55,048 nt of DNA. It comes from Ardenticatena sp. (GTDB lineage Bacteria > Chloroflexota > Anaerolineae > Ardenticatenales > Ardenticatenaceae). The stretch covers positions 1 to 55,048 of the forward strand of contig WFOS01000025.1 of the NCBI GenBank assembly GCA_015487975.1. Direction: 5' to 3'. The notes beneath the pieces were generated by a model that was given only the letters and a program-made list of their open reading frames with translations, was not told where the DNA came from and did no database searches. Both the position numbers and the translations under genes were made by a program. Of this stretch, positions 8,874 to 18,413 are shown piece by piece; positions within the stretch are counted from its first letter, which is position 1; every line of letters begins with the position of its first letter.

Positions 8874-10562
8874 ATGTCCATGAAGCCCACACATCCGCAA
8901 CACGTTCGTCTTTCCAGGCTTTTGTTCCAGACTTTGCGTGAAGCGCCTGCCGAAGCCGAAACAGCGGGCTACGCCTGTTTGTGGCGGGCGGGATATGTGC
9001 GCCCTTTGCGTGAAGGGGGGCTGGCTGAATATCCCCTCGGGCGTCGAATGCGCTTCCGCTTGGAGCAAGCCTTGCGCGAGCAAGCCGCGGCCTGGCATGC
9101 CGCCGAAGTCGCATTGCCCACACATGCCCCCGTTGACCTGCTAGATCTGCTGGCACTGGCGCGGCACGCGGTGCATTCGTACCGGCAGATACCGCGGTGC
9201 TTCTTCCACTTTACCACGCATCACGATGCCGACGGGCGCATTGGCTGGGGCTGGTTGCGAGCGCCCGTGCGTATCGGGTTCGAGTTGCTCGCGTTGGAAG
9301 CAGATGCCTCGGCTGCTGAGCATCGCGCCGAGGGATGGCGCACCGCATGGCTCGCCTGGTATGCGCAGGTCGGTGTGTCAGCGCTGTTGTCGGTACGTGC
9401 GCCTACGAGCGTCGGAGATGGGACAGCGCATGCGTTCGTGGCACTCTTCCCTGGGGGCGATGAAACGTTGCTCATGTGTCCCTCGTGTGGGGATGTGGCC
9501 ATGCGGCAGATTGCCACCTTTCGCAAACCCACACCCCCTGCCGAAGACGCGCGCCCCTTGCAAAAAGTGGCCACCCCCGGCACGAATACGATTGCGTCGC
9601 TGGCAGCCTTCCTCGATGTGCCGGCCTCACGTACGGCGAAGGTTGTCTTCTTTACCGGGCGCAAGGAGCAGAGTGGCGATGAGCGCTTGGTAATGGCGCT
9701 GGTGCGTGGCGATATGGATGTCGAACCCCACAAAGTCGCGCAGGCCACAGCCATGCACGCCCTTCGCCCGGCTACCGAAGACGAAATTCGTGCTGTGGGG
9801 GCTGAACCGGGATTTGCCTCGCCCATCGGTATTCGGCGCGAGCAGACCATTGTTGTTGTGGATGACCTCGTCGCCCATTCTTCCAACCTTGTGTCGGGGG
9901 CAAACGAGCCCGATGCACACTTCCTGAACGTCAACGTGGGGCGCGATTACACGCCCGACGTGGTTGCCGACATTGCTGCTGCCCACGAGGGCGCACCATG
10001 CGCGCTCTGTGGGACGCCGTTGCGCCGGCCGCATGGCCTTGAAGTCGGACGTGTTGAAACGCTTGGCACAGCATTGCCCGAGCGCGTCGGGCTGACGTTT
10101 CTGGCACACGATGGGACGCCACGCACGCCAGTGTTGGTGCGTACCTGGCTAGACCTACACCGTCTAATGGGGGTGCTTGCCGAGCAGCACCACGATGAAC
10201 AGGGCCTGGCGCTCCCACCTGCCGTCGCCCCGTATGATGTCTATCTGGTTCGGCTGGGGCGTGAGAACCCGGATGTCGAACAGGTGGCTGAACAGGTGGT
10301 GCAGGCGTTGGTGCAGACCGGGTTGAGCGTGCTGGATGACGATCGGGATGTGCGTGCGGGCGTCAAATTCAACGATGCCGACCTGCTGGGCATACCGGTT
10401 CGTCTCACTGTGGGGGCAAAAGCGCTCAAACGCGGGGGCGTGGAATGCAAAGGACGCACCAGCCGCGATGTGCAAATTGTCCCGCCGGATGACGTGGGTC
10501 TGGCAGTGCTTGACGCATTGGCCACCTGGAAACCAGTGGGGAGAACTCATGACCGCGGATGA
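8874..10562 (+). CDS. Prolyl-tRNA-synthetase-like protein with eroded aminoacylation site
   Basis: 562 residues collinear with bacterial ProRS: N-terminal class II region (~10-210), YbaK-type editing insertion (~235-365) and anticodon-binding domain (~453-555, with GVKFNDADLLGIPVRLTVG). The editing domain keeps RGD, the Lys in TAKVVFF and GANEPDAHF. The catalytic core does not survive: the segment that normally ends in GPTHEE is missing between residues 82 and 100, the motif 2 region FRDE reads THHDAD near 115-120, and motif 3 GCYGIGxxR reads LVRTWLDLHR near 421-430. It therefore should not charge tRNA. A tRNA-binding or Ala-tRNAPro-deacylating role is inferred. CPSCG and CALCG pairs could bind zinc. 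A normal proS should exist elsewhere in the genome. Confidence 0.82.
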   Translation: MSMKPTHPQHVRLSRLLFQTLREAPAEAETAGYACLWRAGYVRPLREGGLAEYPLGRRMRFRLEQALREQAAAWHAAEVALPTHAPVDLLDLLALARHAVHSYRQIPRCFFHFTTHHDADGRIGWGWLRAPVRIGFELLALEADASAAEHRAEGWRTAWLAWYAQVGVSALLSVRAPTSVGDGTAHAFVALFPGGDETLLMCPSCGDVAMRQIATFRKPTPPAEDARPLQKVATPGTNTIASLAAFLDVPASRTAKVVFFTGRKEQSGDERLVMALVRGDMDVEPHKVAQATAMHALRPATEDEIRAVGAEPGFASPIGIRREQTIVVVDDLVAHSSNLVSGANEPDAHFLNVNVGRDYTPDVVADIAAAHEGAPCALCGTPLRRPHGLEVGRVETLGTALPERVGLTFLAHDGTPRTPVLVRTWLDLHRLMGVLAEQHHDEQGLALPPAVAPYDVYLVRLGRENPDVEQVAEQVVQALVQTGLSVLDDDRDVRAGVKFNDADLLGIPVRLTVGAKALKRGGVECKGRTSRDVQIVPPDDVGLAVLDALATWKPVGRTHDRG

Positions 10563-10887
10563 AGTCGCGGCTGATGTGCTGGCTGCACTGGAAGCCTTGA
10601 CCGTAGAAGATGTGTGGGAGACGACCGGGGCGGCTTGTTTCTTTGCAATCGAACCAGCACAAGCCGCTGATTTGCTCGTTGAGCGGGTGTTATTACCCTA
10701 CGAAACGCAACTGCGTCAGGCGGCACGCGCTGGGCGCGACGCCGAAGCCGACGCAATTTTGGAAGGTGTGTTGCGAGCCTTGCACACGTTCGAACATGCT
10801 TCACAGGCACCGTTCAGAGCGTGGGTGTTGAATCTCGAAGCGACGTACAAGCCACGGTTTCAACGTGCACGTGCAGGGAAGCCGTGA
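10549..10887 (+). CDS. Hypothetical protein overlapping the ProRS-like gene
   Basis: 112 residues from ATG 10549, preceded by GGGGAG and overlapping the previous gene by 14 bases, so translation is probably coupled. It is predicted all-helical and acidic at the N-terminus (TADEVAADVLAALEALTVEDVWETTG) and basic at the C-terminus (YKPRFQRARAGKP). No membrane segment, signal or known motif is visible. The tight overlap suggests a link with the ProRS-like protein, but no function can be named. Confidence 0.7.
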   Translation: MTADEVAADVLAALEALTVEDVWETTGAACFFAIEPAQAADLLVERVLLPYETQLRQAARAGRDAEADAILEGVLRALHTFEHASQAPFRAWVLNLEATYKPRFQRARAGKP

Positions 10888-10934
10888 ACGCACATCCCTG
10901 CATGGCATGAAAGCAACAACAACTGGGGGCGAAG

Positions 10935-13442
10935 ATGCCGTACACGAGGGGGAACGCTCGCGAATGGGCGTTCGTGGGGGGCTTGATTGGTGTGCATGTC
11001 TGGGCGCACCTGCATTGGATTTGGACGAATGTGACACCGCTCGGCTACGATTCCGGTGGGCATTTGGGGCGCACGCTCGAAATGGCGGATGTGCTGACGG
11101 GCCTCACCCCGCGCACACTCTTTCAGGCGTTGACCCTGACGGACTATCGCCCGCCGTTGCTCTACATTCTTACCCAGCCATTTTACTGGCTGTTTGGCGT
11201 CTCGATGGATGCTGCGCAATATCTGAACGTGGCGCTCTTCGTGCTGATTGCCGTGTTGACCTACGTCATTGGGCGGCGTGCCTTCGACGCCCGCACGGGG
11301 TGGCTGGCGGTGGCGTTGCTAGCGTTCTGGCCACTGATGGCGGCAATGACACGGCTGTTTTACATGGAGAACCTGCAAACGGCGATGTTGTTGCTGATCG
11401 TGTGGACATTGTGGCGCACGGAGATGTTTACGTCGCGGCGGTGGAGCGTCGCATGGGGGATAACGCTGGGGGTGGGGATGCTGGCGAAGTGGACGGTTCC
11501 CCCATTGGCAGCGTTGCCGATTTTGTGGGCAATGTATCGTGCGGGGGTCTGGGGGGCGCTGTGGAAAGGGGTGCGCCGACCGCGCGTGGCTTGGCGGGCG
11601 CTGGTGGTGGCCGTGGGCGGAGCGCTCGCCATCACACTGGTGCTGTACCTTCCCAACCGCGACCTGGTAGCGCAATTGCCGCTCGGGGATTGGCTGGCGG
11701 TGGCCTGGTTCGTGCTGTGGGCTGGGGCATTCTATGCGCTGGCGTTACCCTCGTCGCCGGTGGCGAATGCGGTTGGGGGGCTGTTGGTAGGAGCGGCGAT
11801 TGCCAGCATCTGGTATCTGGGGCGCATCGACTTTCTCGATCGACTGATTTTCGTGGCGTTCGAGACGGAAGGGGGGCGTTTCGAGCCGTTCAACCCACTG
11901 CGCCTGCGCAATTACACACGCTACTTTGGCTACCTGGTACGTGCGCATTGGGGGCTGCTGGGCACGATGGTGCTGGCGCCGGTGGTGCTCTGGCGTTGGG
12001 GGCGTGAAGGGCGACGTTTGAGTGCCGATGCACTCGGCATCCGCCTGCTCCTGCTAACGTTGTTGTCCGGCTATCTTGCGCTTTCATTGCCCTCGCAGGA
12101 AGGGGTACGCAATCTCGTGCCGCTTTTGCCGGTGCTGGCGTTGCTGGCAGCGGGGGCCTTGCATGGCTGGCCGCGCCAGCGCGCATGGAGCGTGGCACTC
12201 GTTTGGCTGGTGGTCTTTGGCGTGCAGTGGGCAATGGTAACATTCGACAGCGCGGCGGCATGGCGTGCCATGCTGCCACCTGTCTGGGCGGAAAGCGATG
12301 CTGCACAGCCGCCTGCCAGTGGATTGACCGATCCCGGCTACTGGATTGCGCCCGATGTGCTGACCACCATGACCACCTCGACTCCGGATGTTGACCCGCT
12401 GGTCTTCGGGATGCTCATCAGCATGCCCAATCTCAACCGAGGACATTATCGCTACCTCATTCGGACCACCTACCCACAGGTGGAATTGCTGGCGCTGACC
12501 GATGATGGGCGTGGTGGCTGGCCATGGGCCGTGCGCAGTCTCTGGTTGCTGACCAAGGATGGCGACAATCACGATGTCGAATCCGAGGGGCAACGCATTT
12601 TGCGCGAAGTATACGACAATCCCGATGGGCTCTTTTCATTGATTTTCGAGGCATACAAAACCTATCCGCTGCCCAATGGTGAGACGGCAACGCTCTGGCG
12701 GCGCACGCGAGGGCATCTGGTCATGCCAAAGTTCCGTCCATCACCGGAGACGGCGCCGGTGGGCGCTCAACTGGCGGCGTGGCTGAATAGACACCCACTC
12801 ATGCTCAGCACACGCGAGCATGGAATTTGGCTGGCGGTCGCGCTCGATATTGCCCCGGAGCGGGTCTTGTTGCCTGATGCCTCGCGTGAAGAAGCCGACA
12901 CCCTCTTCACGCTGCTCACACCGGGGCAAGAACAGGGCATCGTGTGGCTCATGCGCGACTATGCCCCCGTCCACACCGCCTGGCTCGATGTCGGCGGCAT
13001 GTGGAGCGTGTGGCAGATTTGGGCACGGCTCGATTTCGATCGTGCTGCCATGCCACTGGATGCGGTGGTGGGCGATGTCCGCCTACGCAGCTGGCGGGTG
13101 CCCACCTCGCGCCGAGCAGGGGAAGCCGTGCCGCTGTTGCTCGATTGGCAGGGCACAGTCGAAGGTGTGCGGGCTTCATTCCGCTTGCTTGCCGACGATG
13201 GGCGCGTGTTGGCGCAACGTGACACTGACCTGAATGCTGCACCTGTGCGCAGTGGCTTCTTCGTGCCGCCGAATGTGCCGCCGGGGCTTTACAAGGTGGG
13301 CGTAGTGCTCTACGACGCCCAAAGCGGCCAGCCGCTCGATGTGGAACAGCCGCTCGTTGAATTGGGAACAGTGCGCATCGAAGCAAACATGGGAGAACGA
13401 GCAGAACATGACGGGCGTGAAAACGACGCGGACCAACAGTAA
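10935..13442 (+). CDS. GT39-like membrane glycosyltransferase, tandem copy 1
   Basis: 835 residues. The N-terminal ~420 residues carry about ten hydrophobic helices in the dolichyl-phosphate-mannose/ArnT-like (PMT, GT-C) arrangement. The first loop holds acidic residues after helix 1 (TPLGYDSGGHLGRTLEMADV) and the conserved YRPPLLYILTQPFYWLFG. The C-terminal ~400 residues are soluble, ending in a beta-sandwich-like part (PPGLYKVGVVLYDAQSG). GT-C enzymes transfer sugars from polyprenyl phosphate on the outer face of the membrane. ATG 10935 follows GGGGGCGAAG. It overlaps the next, closely related gene by 35 bases. Donor and acceptor are unknown. Confidence 0.85.
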   Translation: MPYTRGNAREWAFVGGLIGVHVWAHLHWIWTNVTPLGYDSGGHLGRTLEMADVLTGLTPRTLFQALTLTDYRPPLLYILTQPFYWLFGVSMDAAQYLNVALFVLIAVLTYVIGRRAFDARTGWLAVALLAFWPLMAAMTRLFYMENLQTAMLLLIVWTLWRTEMFTSRRWSVAWGITLGVGMLAKWTVPPLAALPILWAMYRAGVWGALWKGVRRPRVAWRALVVAVGGALAITLVLYLPNRDLVAQLPLGDWLAVAWFVLWAGAFYALALPSSPVANAVGGLLVGAAIASIWYLGRIDFLDRLIFVAFETEGGRFEPFNPLRLRNYTRYFGYLVRAHWGLLGTMVLAPVVLWRWGREGRRLSADALGIRLLLLTLLSGYLALSLPSQEGVRNLVPLLPVLALLAAGALHGWPRQRAWSVALVWLVVFGVQWAMVTFDSAAAWRAMLPPVWAESDAAQPPASGLTDPGYWIAPDVLTTMTTSTPDVDPLVFGMLISMPNLNRGHYRYLIRTTYPQVELLALTDDGRGGWPWAVRSLWLLTKDGDNHDVESEGQRILREVYDNPDGLFSLIFEAYKTYPLPNGETATLWRRTRGHLVMPKFRPSPETAPVGAQLAAWLNRHPLMLSTREHGIWLAVALDIAPERVLLPDASREEADTLFTLLTPGQEQGIVWLMRDYAPVHTAWLDVGGMWSVWQIWARLDFDRAAMPLDAVVGDVRLRSWRVPTSRRAGEAVPLLLDWQGTVEGVRASFRLLADDGRVLAQRDTDLNAAPVRSGFFVPPNVPPGLYKVGVVLYDAQSGQPLDVEQPLVELGTVRIEANMGERAEHDGRENDADQQ

Positions 13443-15873
13443 ACGCCTTGCTGGCGTAGGGCTTCTCGTGTTGGTGAGTGTGCATGTGTGGGCACACCTG
13501 CACTGGATTTGGACGAATGTCACCCCGCTGGGGCGTGACGCAGGCGGGCATCTCTGGCGCACGCTGGATGTTGCCGACGTCCTGACGAGCCTCACCCCAC
13601 GCACACTCTTTCAGGCGTTGACCCTGACTGATTATCGTCCACCGTTGCTCTACATTCTTACCCAGCCATTTTACTGGCTGTTTGGCGTCTCGATGGATGC
13701 TGCGCAATATCTGAACGTGGCGCTCTTCGTGCTGATTGCCTTGCTGACCTACGACATGGGACGGCGTCTCTTCGACGCCCGCACGGGGTGGTTGGCAGTG
13801 GCGTTGCTGGCGTTCTGGCCGCTGATGGCAGCGATGACGCGGCTGTTTTACATGGAGAACCTGCAAACGACAGCCCTTTTGCTGATGTTGTGGACATTGC
13901 TGCGCTCGGATGGGTTTCGCTCGCGCAGGTGGAGTGTGGCGTGGGGCGTGGCATTGGGGATGGGGATGCTGGCGAAGTGGACGGTTCCCCCATTGGCAGC
14001 GTTGCCGATTTTGTGGGCAATGTATCGTGCGGGGGTCTGGGGAATGCTGTGGCGCGGGCTGTGGCAGCCGCGCGTGGCCTGGCGGGCGCTGGTGGTGGCC
14101 GCGGGCGGGGCGCTGGCCATCACGCTGGTGCTGTATCTTCCCAATCGCGACCTGGTAGCGCAATTGCCACTGGGTAATTGGCTGGCGGTAGCATGGTTCG
14201 TGTTGTGGGGTGGGGCGTTCTATGCCTTGGCGCTGCCCTCGTCGCCGACGGCGAATGCGGTTGGGGGGCTGTTGGTCGGGGCGGCGATTGCTAGCATCTG
14301 GTATCTGGGGCGCATCGATTTTCTCGACCAGCTCTTGGATGCCGCCTTCGGAACGTATGGCGGGAACTACGATGCGTTCGATCCACTGCGTCTGCGCAAT
14401 TACACGCGCTATTTTACGTATCTGGTCGAGGCGCATTGGGGGGTGTTGGGTACGCTAGTGGTGGCGCCAGTGTTGGTCTGGCGCTGGGGGCGCGAACGGT
14501 TGCGGCTCGGTTCTGATGAAGCGGGCACACGCCTGCTCTGGCTAACGGTGCTTTCGACCTATGTGGCGCTCTCGCTGCCTTCACAAGATAGCGAGCGCAA
14601 TGTGGTGCCGTTGTTGCCGGTGCTGGCATTGCTGGCAGCGGGGGCCTTGCGTGGCTGGCCGCGCCGTCGGGTGTGGGGCGTGGCAGTCGTTTGGTTGGTG
14701 GTCTTTGGCGTGCAGTGGGTGATGGTGACGTTCGACAGCGTGGCAGCATGGCGTGCTCAGTTGCCACCTGTCTGGGCAGAAAGCGAATTTGCGCAGCCGC
14801 CCGCGAGCGGGCTGACCGATCCGCGCTACTGGATCGCGCCGGATGTATTGGCGACCATGACCAGCGTCACCCCCGATGTCGATCCGATTCTGTTCGGCAT
14901 GCTCATCAATTCGCCAGCGATACACCGTGGCCCCTATCGCTACCTCATTCGCACAACCTACCCACAGGTAAAGTTGCTAGCACTGACAGAAGACGACAAT
15001 GAGGGGTGGTCAGGAACTGTACGTAGCCTCTGGGTCTTGACCAAGGATGGCGACAACCACGATGTCGAACCGGCGGGGTTGCGAGCGTTGCGGGAAGTGT
15101 ACGACAATCCTGATGGCCTGTTCCCTCTCGTGTTCGAGGCGTTCGAAACCTATCCCTTGCCCAATGGCGAAACAGCCACGCTATGGCGGCGCACCATTGG
15201 CGACCCCGTTGTGCCTCGTTCGATGCCTTCGGCCGAAACGGCAGGGGCTGCCGCGGCTCTGCACACGTGGCTGGGCAAGCACCCGCTTCTGTTGGGGGCG
15301 CCGGAACAGGGGCTCTGGCTGGCGGTTGCTCTCGATGTCGCGCCGGAGCGGGTCTTGTTGCCCGATGCCGCACGTGAAGAAGCCGGCACGCTCTTCACGC
15401 TGCTCACACCGGGGCAGGAACAGGGCATTGCGTGGCTCAGGCGCGATTACGCCCCCGTCCACACCGCCTGGCTCGATGTGGGGCTTTGGCAGATTTGGGC
15501 GCGTCTCGATTTCGATCGCGCCGCCATGCCACTGGATGTGGTGGTGGGGGATGTGCGCCTACGTGGCTGGCGGGCGCCCACCTCGCGCCGGGCAGGGGAA
15601 GCCGTACCGCTGCTGCTCGATTGGCAGGGCACAGGTGAGGGAGTGCGGGCATCATTCCGCTTGCTTGCCGACGATGGGCGCGTGTTGGCGCAACATGACA
15701 CTGACCTGAACGCTGCCCCTGTGCGCAGCGGCTTCTTCGTGCCGCCGGATGTACCGCCGGGGCTTTACAAGGTGGGCGTGGTGCTCTACGAGGCCCAAAG
15801 CGGCCAGCCGCTCGATGCGGAACAGCCGCTCGTCGTTCTGGGCACGATGCGTCTCGAAACATCTGCGGAATGA
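13408..15873 (+). CDS. GT39-like membrane glycosyltransferase, tandem copy 2
   Basis: 821 residues from ATG 13408, inside the 3' end of copy 1; an upstream in-frame ATG at 13339 would run deeper into that gene. Layout and motifs match copy 1: acidic first loop TPLGRDAGGHLWRTLDVADV, the same YRPPLLYILTQPFYWLFG, many helices and a soluble C-terminal half ending in the same beta-sandwich. Long DNA stretches are identical between the copies while neighbouring parts have diverged, a sign of tandem duplication with gene conversion. Copy 2 lacks a few residues present in copy 1 near the end (DVGGMWSVWQI versus DVGLWQI). Confidence 0.85.
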   Translation: MTGVKTTRTNSKRLAGVGLLVLVSVHVWAHLHWIWTNVTPLGRDAGGHLWRTLDVADVLTSLTPRTLFQALTLTDYRPPLLYILTQPFYWLFGVSMDAAQYLNVALFVLIALLTYDMGRRLFDARTGWLAVALLAFWPLMAAMTRLFYMENLQTTALLLMLWTLLRSDGFRSRRWSVAWGVALGMGMLAKWTVPPLAALPILWAMYRAGVWGMLWRGLWQPRVAWRALVVAAGGALAITLVLYLPNRDLVAQLPLGNWLAVAWFVLWGGAFYALALPSSPTANAVGGLLVGAAIASIWYLGRIDFLDQLLDAAFGTYGGNYDAFDPLRLRNYTRYFTYLVEAHWGVLGTLVVAPVLVWRWGRERLRLGSDEAGTRLLWLTVLSTYVALSLPSQDSERNVVPLLPVLALLAAGALRGWPRRRVWGVAVVWLVVFGVQWVMVTFDSVAAWRAQLPPVWAESEFAQPPASGLTDPRYWIAPDVLATMTSVTPDVDPILFGMLINSPAIHRGPYRYLIRTTYPQVKLLALTEDDNEGWSGTVRSLWVLTKDGDNHDVEPAGLRALREVYDNPDGLFPLVFEAFETYPLPNGETATLWRRTIGDPVVPRSMPSAETAGAAAALHTWLGKHPLLLGAPEQGLWLAVALDVAPERVLLPDAAREEAGTLFTLLTPGQEQGIAWLRRDYAPVHTAWLDVGLWQIWARLDFDRAAMPLDVVVGDVRLRGWRAPTSRRAGEAVPLLLDWQGTGEGVRASFRLLADDGRVLAQHDTDLNAAPVRSGFFVPPDVPPGLYKVGVVLYEAQSGQPLDAEQPLVVLGTMRLETSAE

Positions 15874-15885
15874 GAGGAGTGAGTG

Positions 15886-16725
15886 ATGAGAGTCGCATTT
15901 CAAGGAGAACGTGGTGCGTACAGCGAAGGCGCGTCGATGCAGTACTTTGGGCAGCAGGAGAAAACGGTAGAACCGGTCCCCTGTTCTTCGTTTGAAGCCG
16001 CATTCGAGGCCTTGGAGCAGGGGCGTGTCGATCGGGCAGTTTTGCCCATCGAAAACTCGCTGGCGGGGAGCATTCACCGCAACTACGATTTGCTTTTGCG
16101 GCATATCAATGTCCACATCGTGGGCGAAATCAACTATCGCGTGCGCCACAATCTGCTGGCACTTCCCGGTGTTCGGATGGAAGACGTGCGGCGCGTGCTC
16201 AGCCACCCGCAGGCACTCGCACAGTGCGAAGGGTTCCTCACCCGCATGCACTTCGCACGTGAAGCAACGTATGATACGGCTGGCAGTGCCAAACGGCTGC
16301 GTGAAGAAAACCTACGCGATGCGGCTGCGATTGCGAGCATGCGTGCCGCCGAAGTGTACGACCTGGTGGTGCTTGCCAGCAATATCGAAGACGACCCCGA
16401 GAACTACACGCGCTTCCTGGTGCTGGCACGTGAACCGGCACCACCGCCGCCACACGATGTGCCTGCCAAAACGTCGATTGTCTTTTCGCTGAAAAATGCG
16501 CCGGGGGTGCTCTTCAAGGCGCTTTCGGTCTTTGCCTTGCGCGATATCGATTTGACGAAGATAGAAAGTCGCCCTTTACGGGGGCAACGGTGGCAATACA
16601 TTTTCTATCTCGATTTTGCGGCGAGCCTGGCCGAAGAGCGGGCGCAGAATGCCTTGCGTCATTTGAGCGAAATTGCGCCGTTTTTGCGCGTATTGGGCTC
16701 GTATCCGCAAGATACGGCTCATTGA
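15886..16725 (+). CDS. pheA: Prephenate dehydratase
   Basis: 279 residues from ATG 15886, seven bases after AGAGGAG (the frame also has GTG at 15883). It converts prephenate to phenylpyruvate in phenylalanine synthesis. The catalytic domain (1-~185) shows [22 protein letters not shown] and the essential NYTRFLVL (Thr-Arg-Phe). The C-terminal ACT domain (~200-275) has [12 protein letters not shown] and [14 protein letters not shown], the phenylalanine-binding ESRP site, so feedback inhibition is expected. There is no chorismate mutase fusion. It lies 31 bases before argH. Confidence 0.95.
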   Translation: MRVAFQGERGAYSEGASMQYFGQQEKTVEPVPCSSFEAAFEALEQGRVDRAVLPIENSLAGSIHRNYDLLLRHINVHIVGEINYRVRHNLLALPGVRMEDVRRVLSHPQALAQCEGFLTRMHFAREATYDTAGSAKRLREENLRDAAAIASMRAAEVYDLVVLASNIEDDPENYTRFLVLAREPAPPPPHDVPAKTSIVFSLKNAPGVLFKALSVFALRDIDLTKIESRPLRGQRWQYIFYLDFAASLAEERAQNALRHLSEIAPFLRVLGSYPQDTAH

Positions 16726-16756
16726 GTGTCAACACGAGAACGATGGGAGTAAGCAG

Positions 16757-18130
16757 ATGAAGCTGTGGGGAGGTCGTTACGACGTCGATACCGATGCGCT
16801 CATGCACGAACTCAATGCGTCGATACGATTCGACCAACGTTTGTGGCGCGAAGACTTGCAAGGGAGCCGTGCTTGGGCACAAGGACTGCACCGCGCTGGC
16901 TTATTGACCGATGAAGAATTGGCAGCCCTGCTCGATGGCCTCGCACGTATCGAAAGGGAGTGGGAAGCAGGTACGTTCGTCCTGCATCCCGACGATGAGG
17001 ACATTCACACTGCCCACGAACGGCGTTTGCATGAACTGGTCGGGGCTGTGGCTGGCAAATTGCACACGGGGCGCAGCCGCAACGACCAAGTCGCAACGGA
17101 TGTGCGCCTCTACATACGCAGCCAACTCGACCAGCTGGACGCAGAGATTCGCACGGTGCAAGCTGCCTTGCTTGCACAGGCCGAGCAGCATATCGACCTC
17201 ATCATGCCGGGCTATACCCACCTGCAACAGGCACAACCGATTCGATACAGCCATTGGTTGCTGAGCTTCTTCTGGATGCTCCAACGTGACCGCGATCGCC
17301 TGCGCGATGCTCGGGCACGGGTCAATGTGTTGCCGCTGGGCAGTGGCGCACTGGCTGGGCACAGTCTGGGGGTCGATCGTGCGTTTCTGGCCGACGTGCT
17401 TGGCTTCGACGCGGTTTCACCCAACAGCCTGGATGCCGTCAGCGACCGCGATTTCATTGTCGAAGTGCTGGCGGCGACGGCGCTGCTGGGCGTCCATCTG
17501 AGCCGCCTTGCCGAAGACATCATCATCTACACCACACGTGAATTTGGCTTCGTGACGCTCGACCCGCGCTACACCACGGGATCCAGTTTGATGCCGCAGA
17601 AAGCCAACCCCGACGCTCTGGAACTCGCTCGCGGTAAAAGTGGACGGCTGATTGGCAATCTCATAACGGTGTTGGTCGTGTTGAAAGGATTGCCTTCGAC
17701 CTACAACAAGGATTTGCAGGAAGACAAAGAGCCATTGTTCGACACGTTGGAGACGCTGCACGCCCTGCTCCCTGTCATGGCTGGTGTGATTGAAACCATG
17801 CACCCCCAACCAGCACGTATGCGTGCTGCCCTGGACGACGCCATGCTCGCAACCGACCTCGCCGATTATCTTGTGCGGCAGGGGATCCCATTCCGCCAGG
17901 CGCACCACCTGGTGGGGCGTGCCGTTGCCGAAGCCGAAGCACGTGGCCTCCCTTTGCGCGAGTTGCCACGCGACGTGTATGCCCGTATTCACCCCGCACT
18001 GGATGCGGATTTGTCAGCCGTGTTCGACGTCGAACGGGCGGTCGACGCCAAACAAGCCGTGGGGAGCACTGGGCGGGAGGCGGTACGTATGCAGATTGAA
18101 GAAGCACGCGCACGCCTGCATGCGGCCTAA
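16757..18130 (+). CDS. argH: Argininosuccinate lyase
   Basis: 457 residues from ATG 16757 (KLWGGRY start typical of the family). It splits argininosuccinate into arginine and fumarate. Motifs: DEDIHTAHERRLHELVG, TGRSRNDQVATDVRLY, GYTHLQQAQPIRYSHWLLS and the flexible signature loop GSSLMPQKANPDALELARGK with the catalytic Ser. Most family members have PQKKNPD or PQKRNPD; here residue 283 is Ala. Everything else looks intact. It is the third arginine gene on this strand, and its end is followed by the oxidase promoter. Confidence 0.95.
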   Translation: MKLWGGRYDVDTDALMHELNASIRFDQRLWREDLQGSRAWAQGLHRAGLLTDEELAALLDGLARIEREWEAGTFVLHPDDEDIHTAHERRLHELVGAVAGKLHTGRSRNDQVATDVRLYIRSQLDQLDAEIRTVQAALLAQAEQHIDLIMPGYTHLQQAQPIRYSHWLLSFFWMLQRDRDRLRDARARVNVLPLGSGALAGHSLGVDRAFLADVLGFDAVSPNSLDAVSDRDFIVEVLAATALLGVHLSRLAEDIIIYTTREFGFVTLDPRYTTGSSLMPQKANPDALELARGKSGRLIGNLITVLVVLKGLPSTYNKDLQEDKEPLFDTLETLHALLPVMAGVIETMHPQPARMRAALDDAMLATDLADYLVRQGIPFRQAHHLVGRAVAEAEARGLPLRELPRDVYARIHPALDADLSAVFDVERAVDAKQAVGSTGREAVRMQIEEARARLHAA

Positions 18131-18172
18131 TGAATATCACCATGATTTTGTGATAAAATGCACGGACTGAAT

Positions 18173-18201
18173 TTGACGCCTTTGGCAACTGCTTGTAACA
18201 T
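18173..18201 (+). promoter_or_regulatory. Promoter of the cytochrome oxidase operon
   Basis: TTGACG (18173-18178), a 17-base spacer and TAACAT (18196-18201), 66 bases before the first microprotein. It is the best promoter-like match between argH and ctaC. Confidence 0.65.
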
Positions 18202-18267
18202 GGGAACCCGTCACCAGACGTACACCCAGAGAGTATCCCAAGAAAATGACGAAAGGGAGACGTGTCT

Positions 18268-18393
18268 ATGCAAGGGAATTTCGATTTCTTTGCCCTGCTC
18301 ATCTTTTGGGCTATTTTCGGCCTCATTTTTACGATCGGTCTCACCCAACTGGCAATTCGCATGGAATCGCCAAACGGTGGTGAAGAACACTAA
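18268..18393 (+). CDS. Single-helix membrane microprotein upstream of ctaC (1)
   Basis: 41 residues, from ATG 18268 after AAAGGGAGA to TAA 18391. A short polar start is followed by one strongly hydrophobic helix (FALLIFWAIFGLIFTIGLTQLA) and a polar tail MESPNGGEEH. It is the first gene after the oxidase promoter and 20 bases before the second microprotein. I infer a small subunit or assembly factor of the caa3 oxidase by position and by analogy to the single-helix accessory subunits of other oxidases. No family was recognised. Confidence 0.65.
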   Translation: MQGNFDFFALLIFWAIFGLIFTIGLTQLAIRMESPNGGEEH

Positions 18394-18413
18394 GACTAAG
18401 GAGGCAGAGGGCG

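Noticed and set aside
12949..14436. 495-residue open frame on the minus strand across the GT39 pair
   Set aside because: It is antisense to two well-supported genes, with composition typical of a GC-rich shadow frame and no ribosome site or domain.
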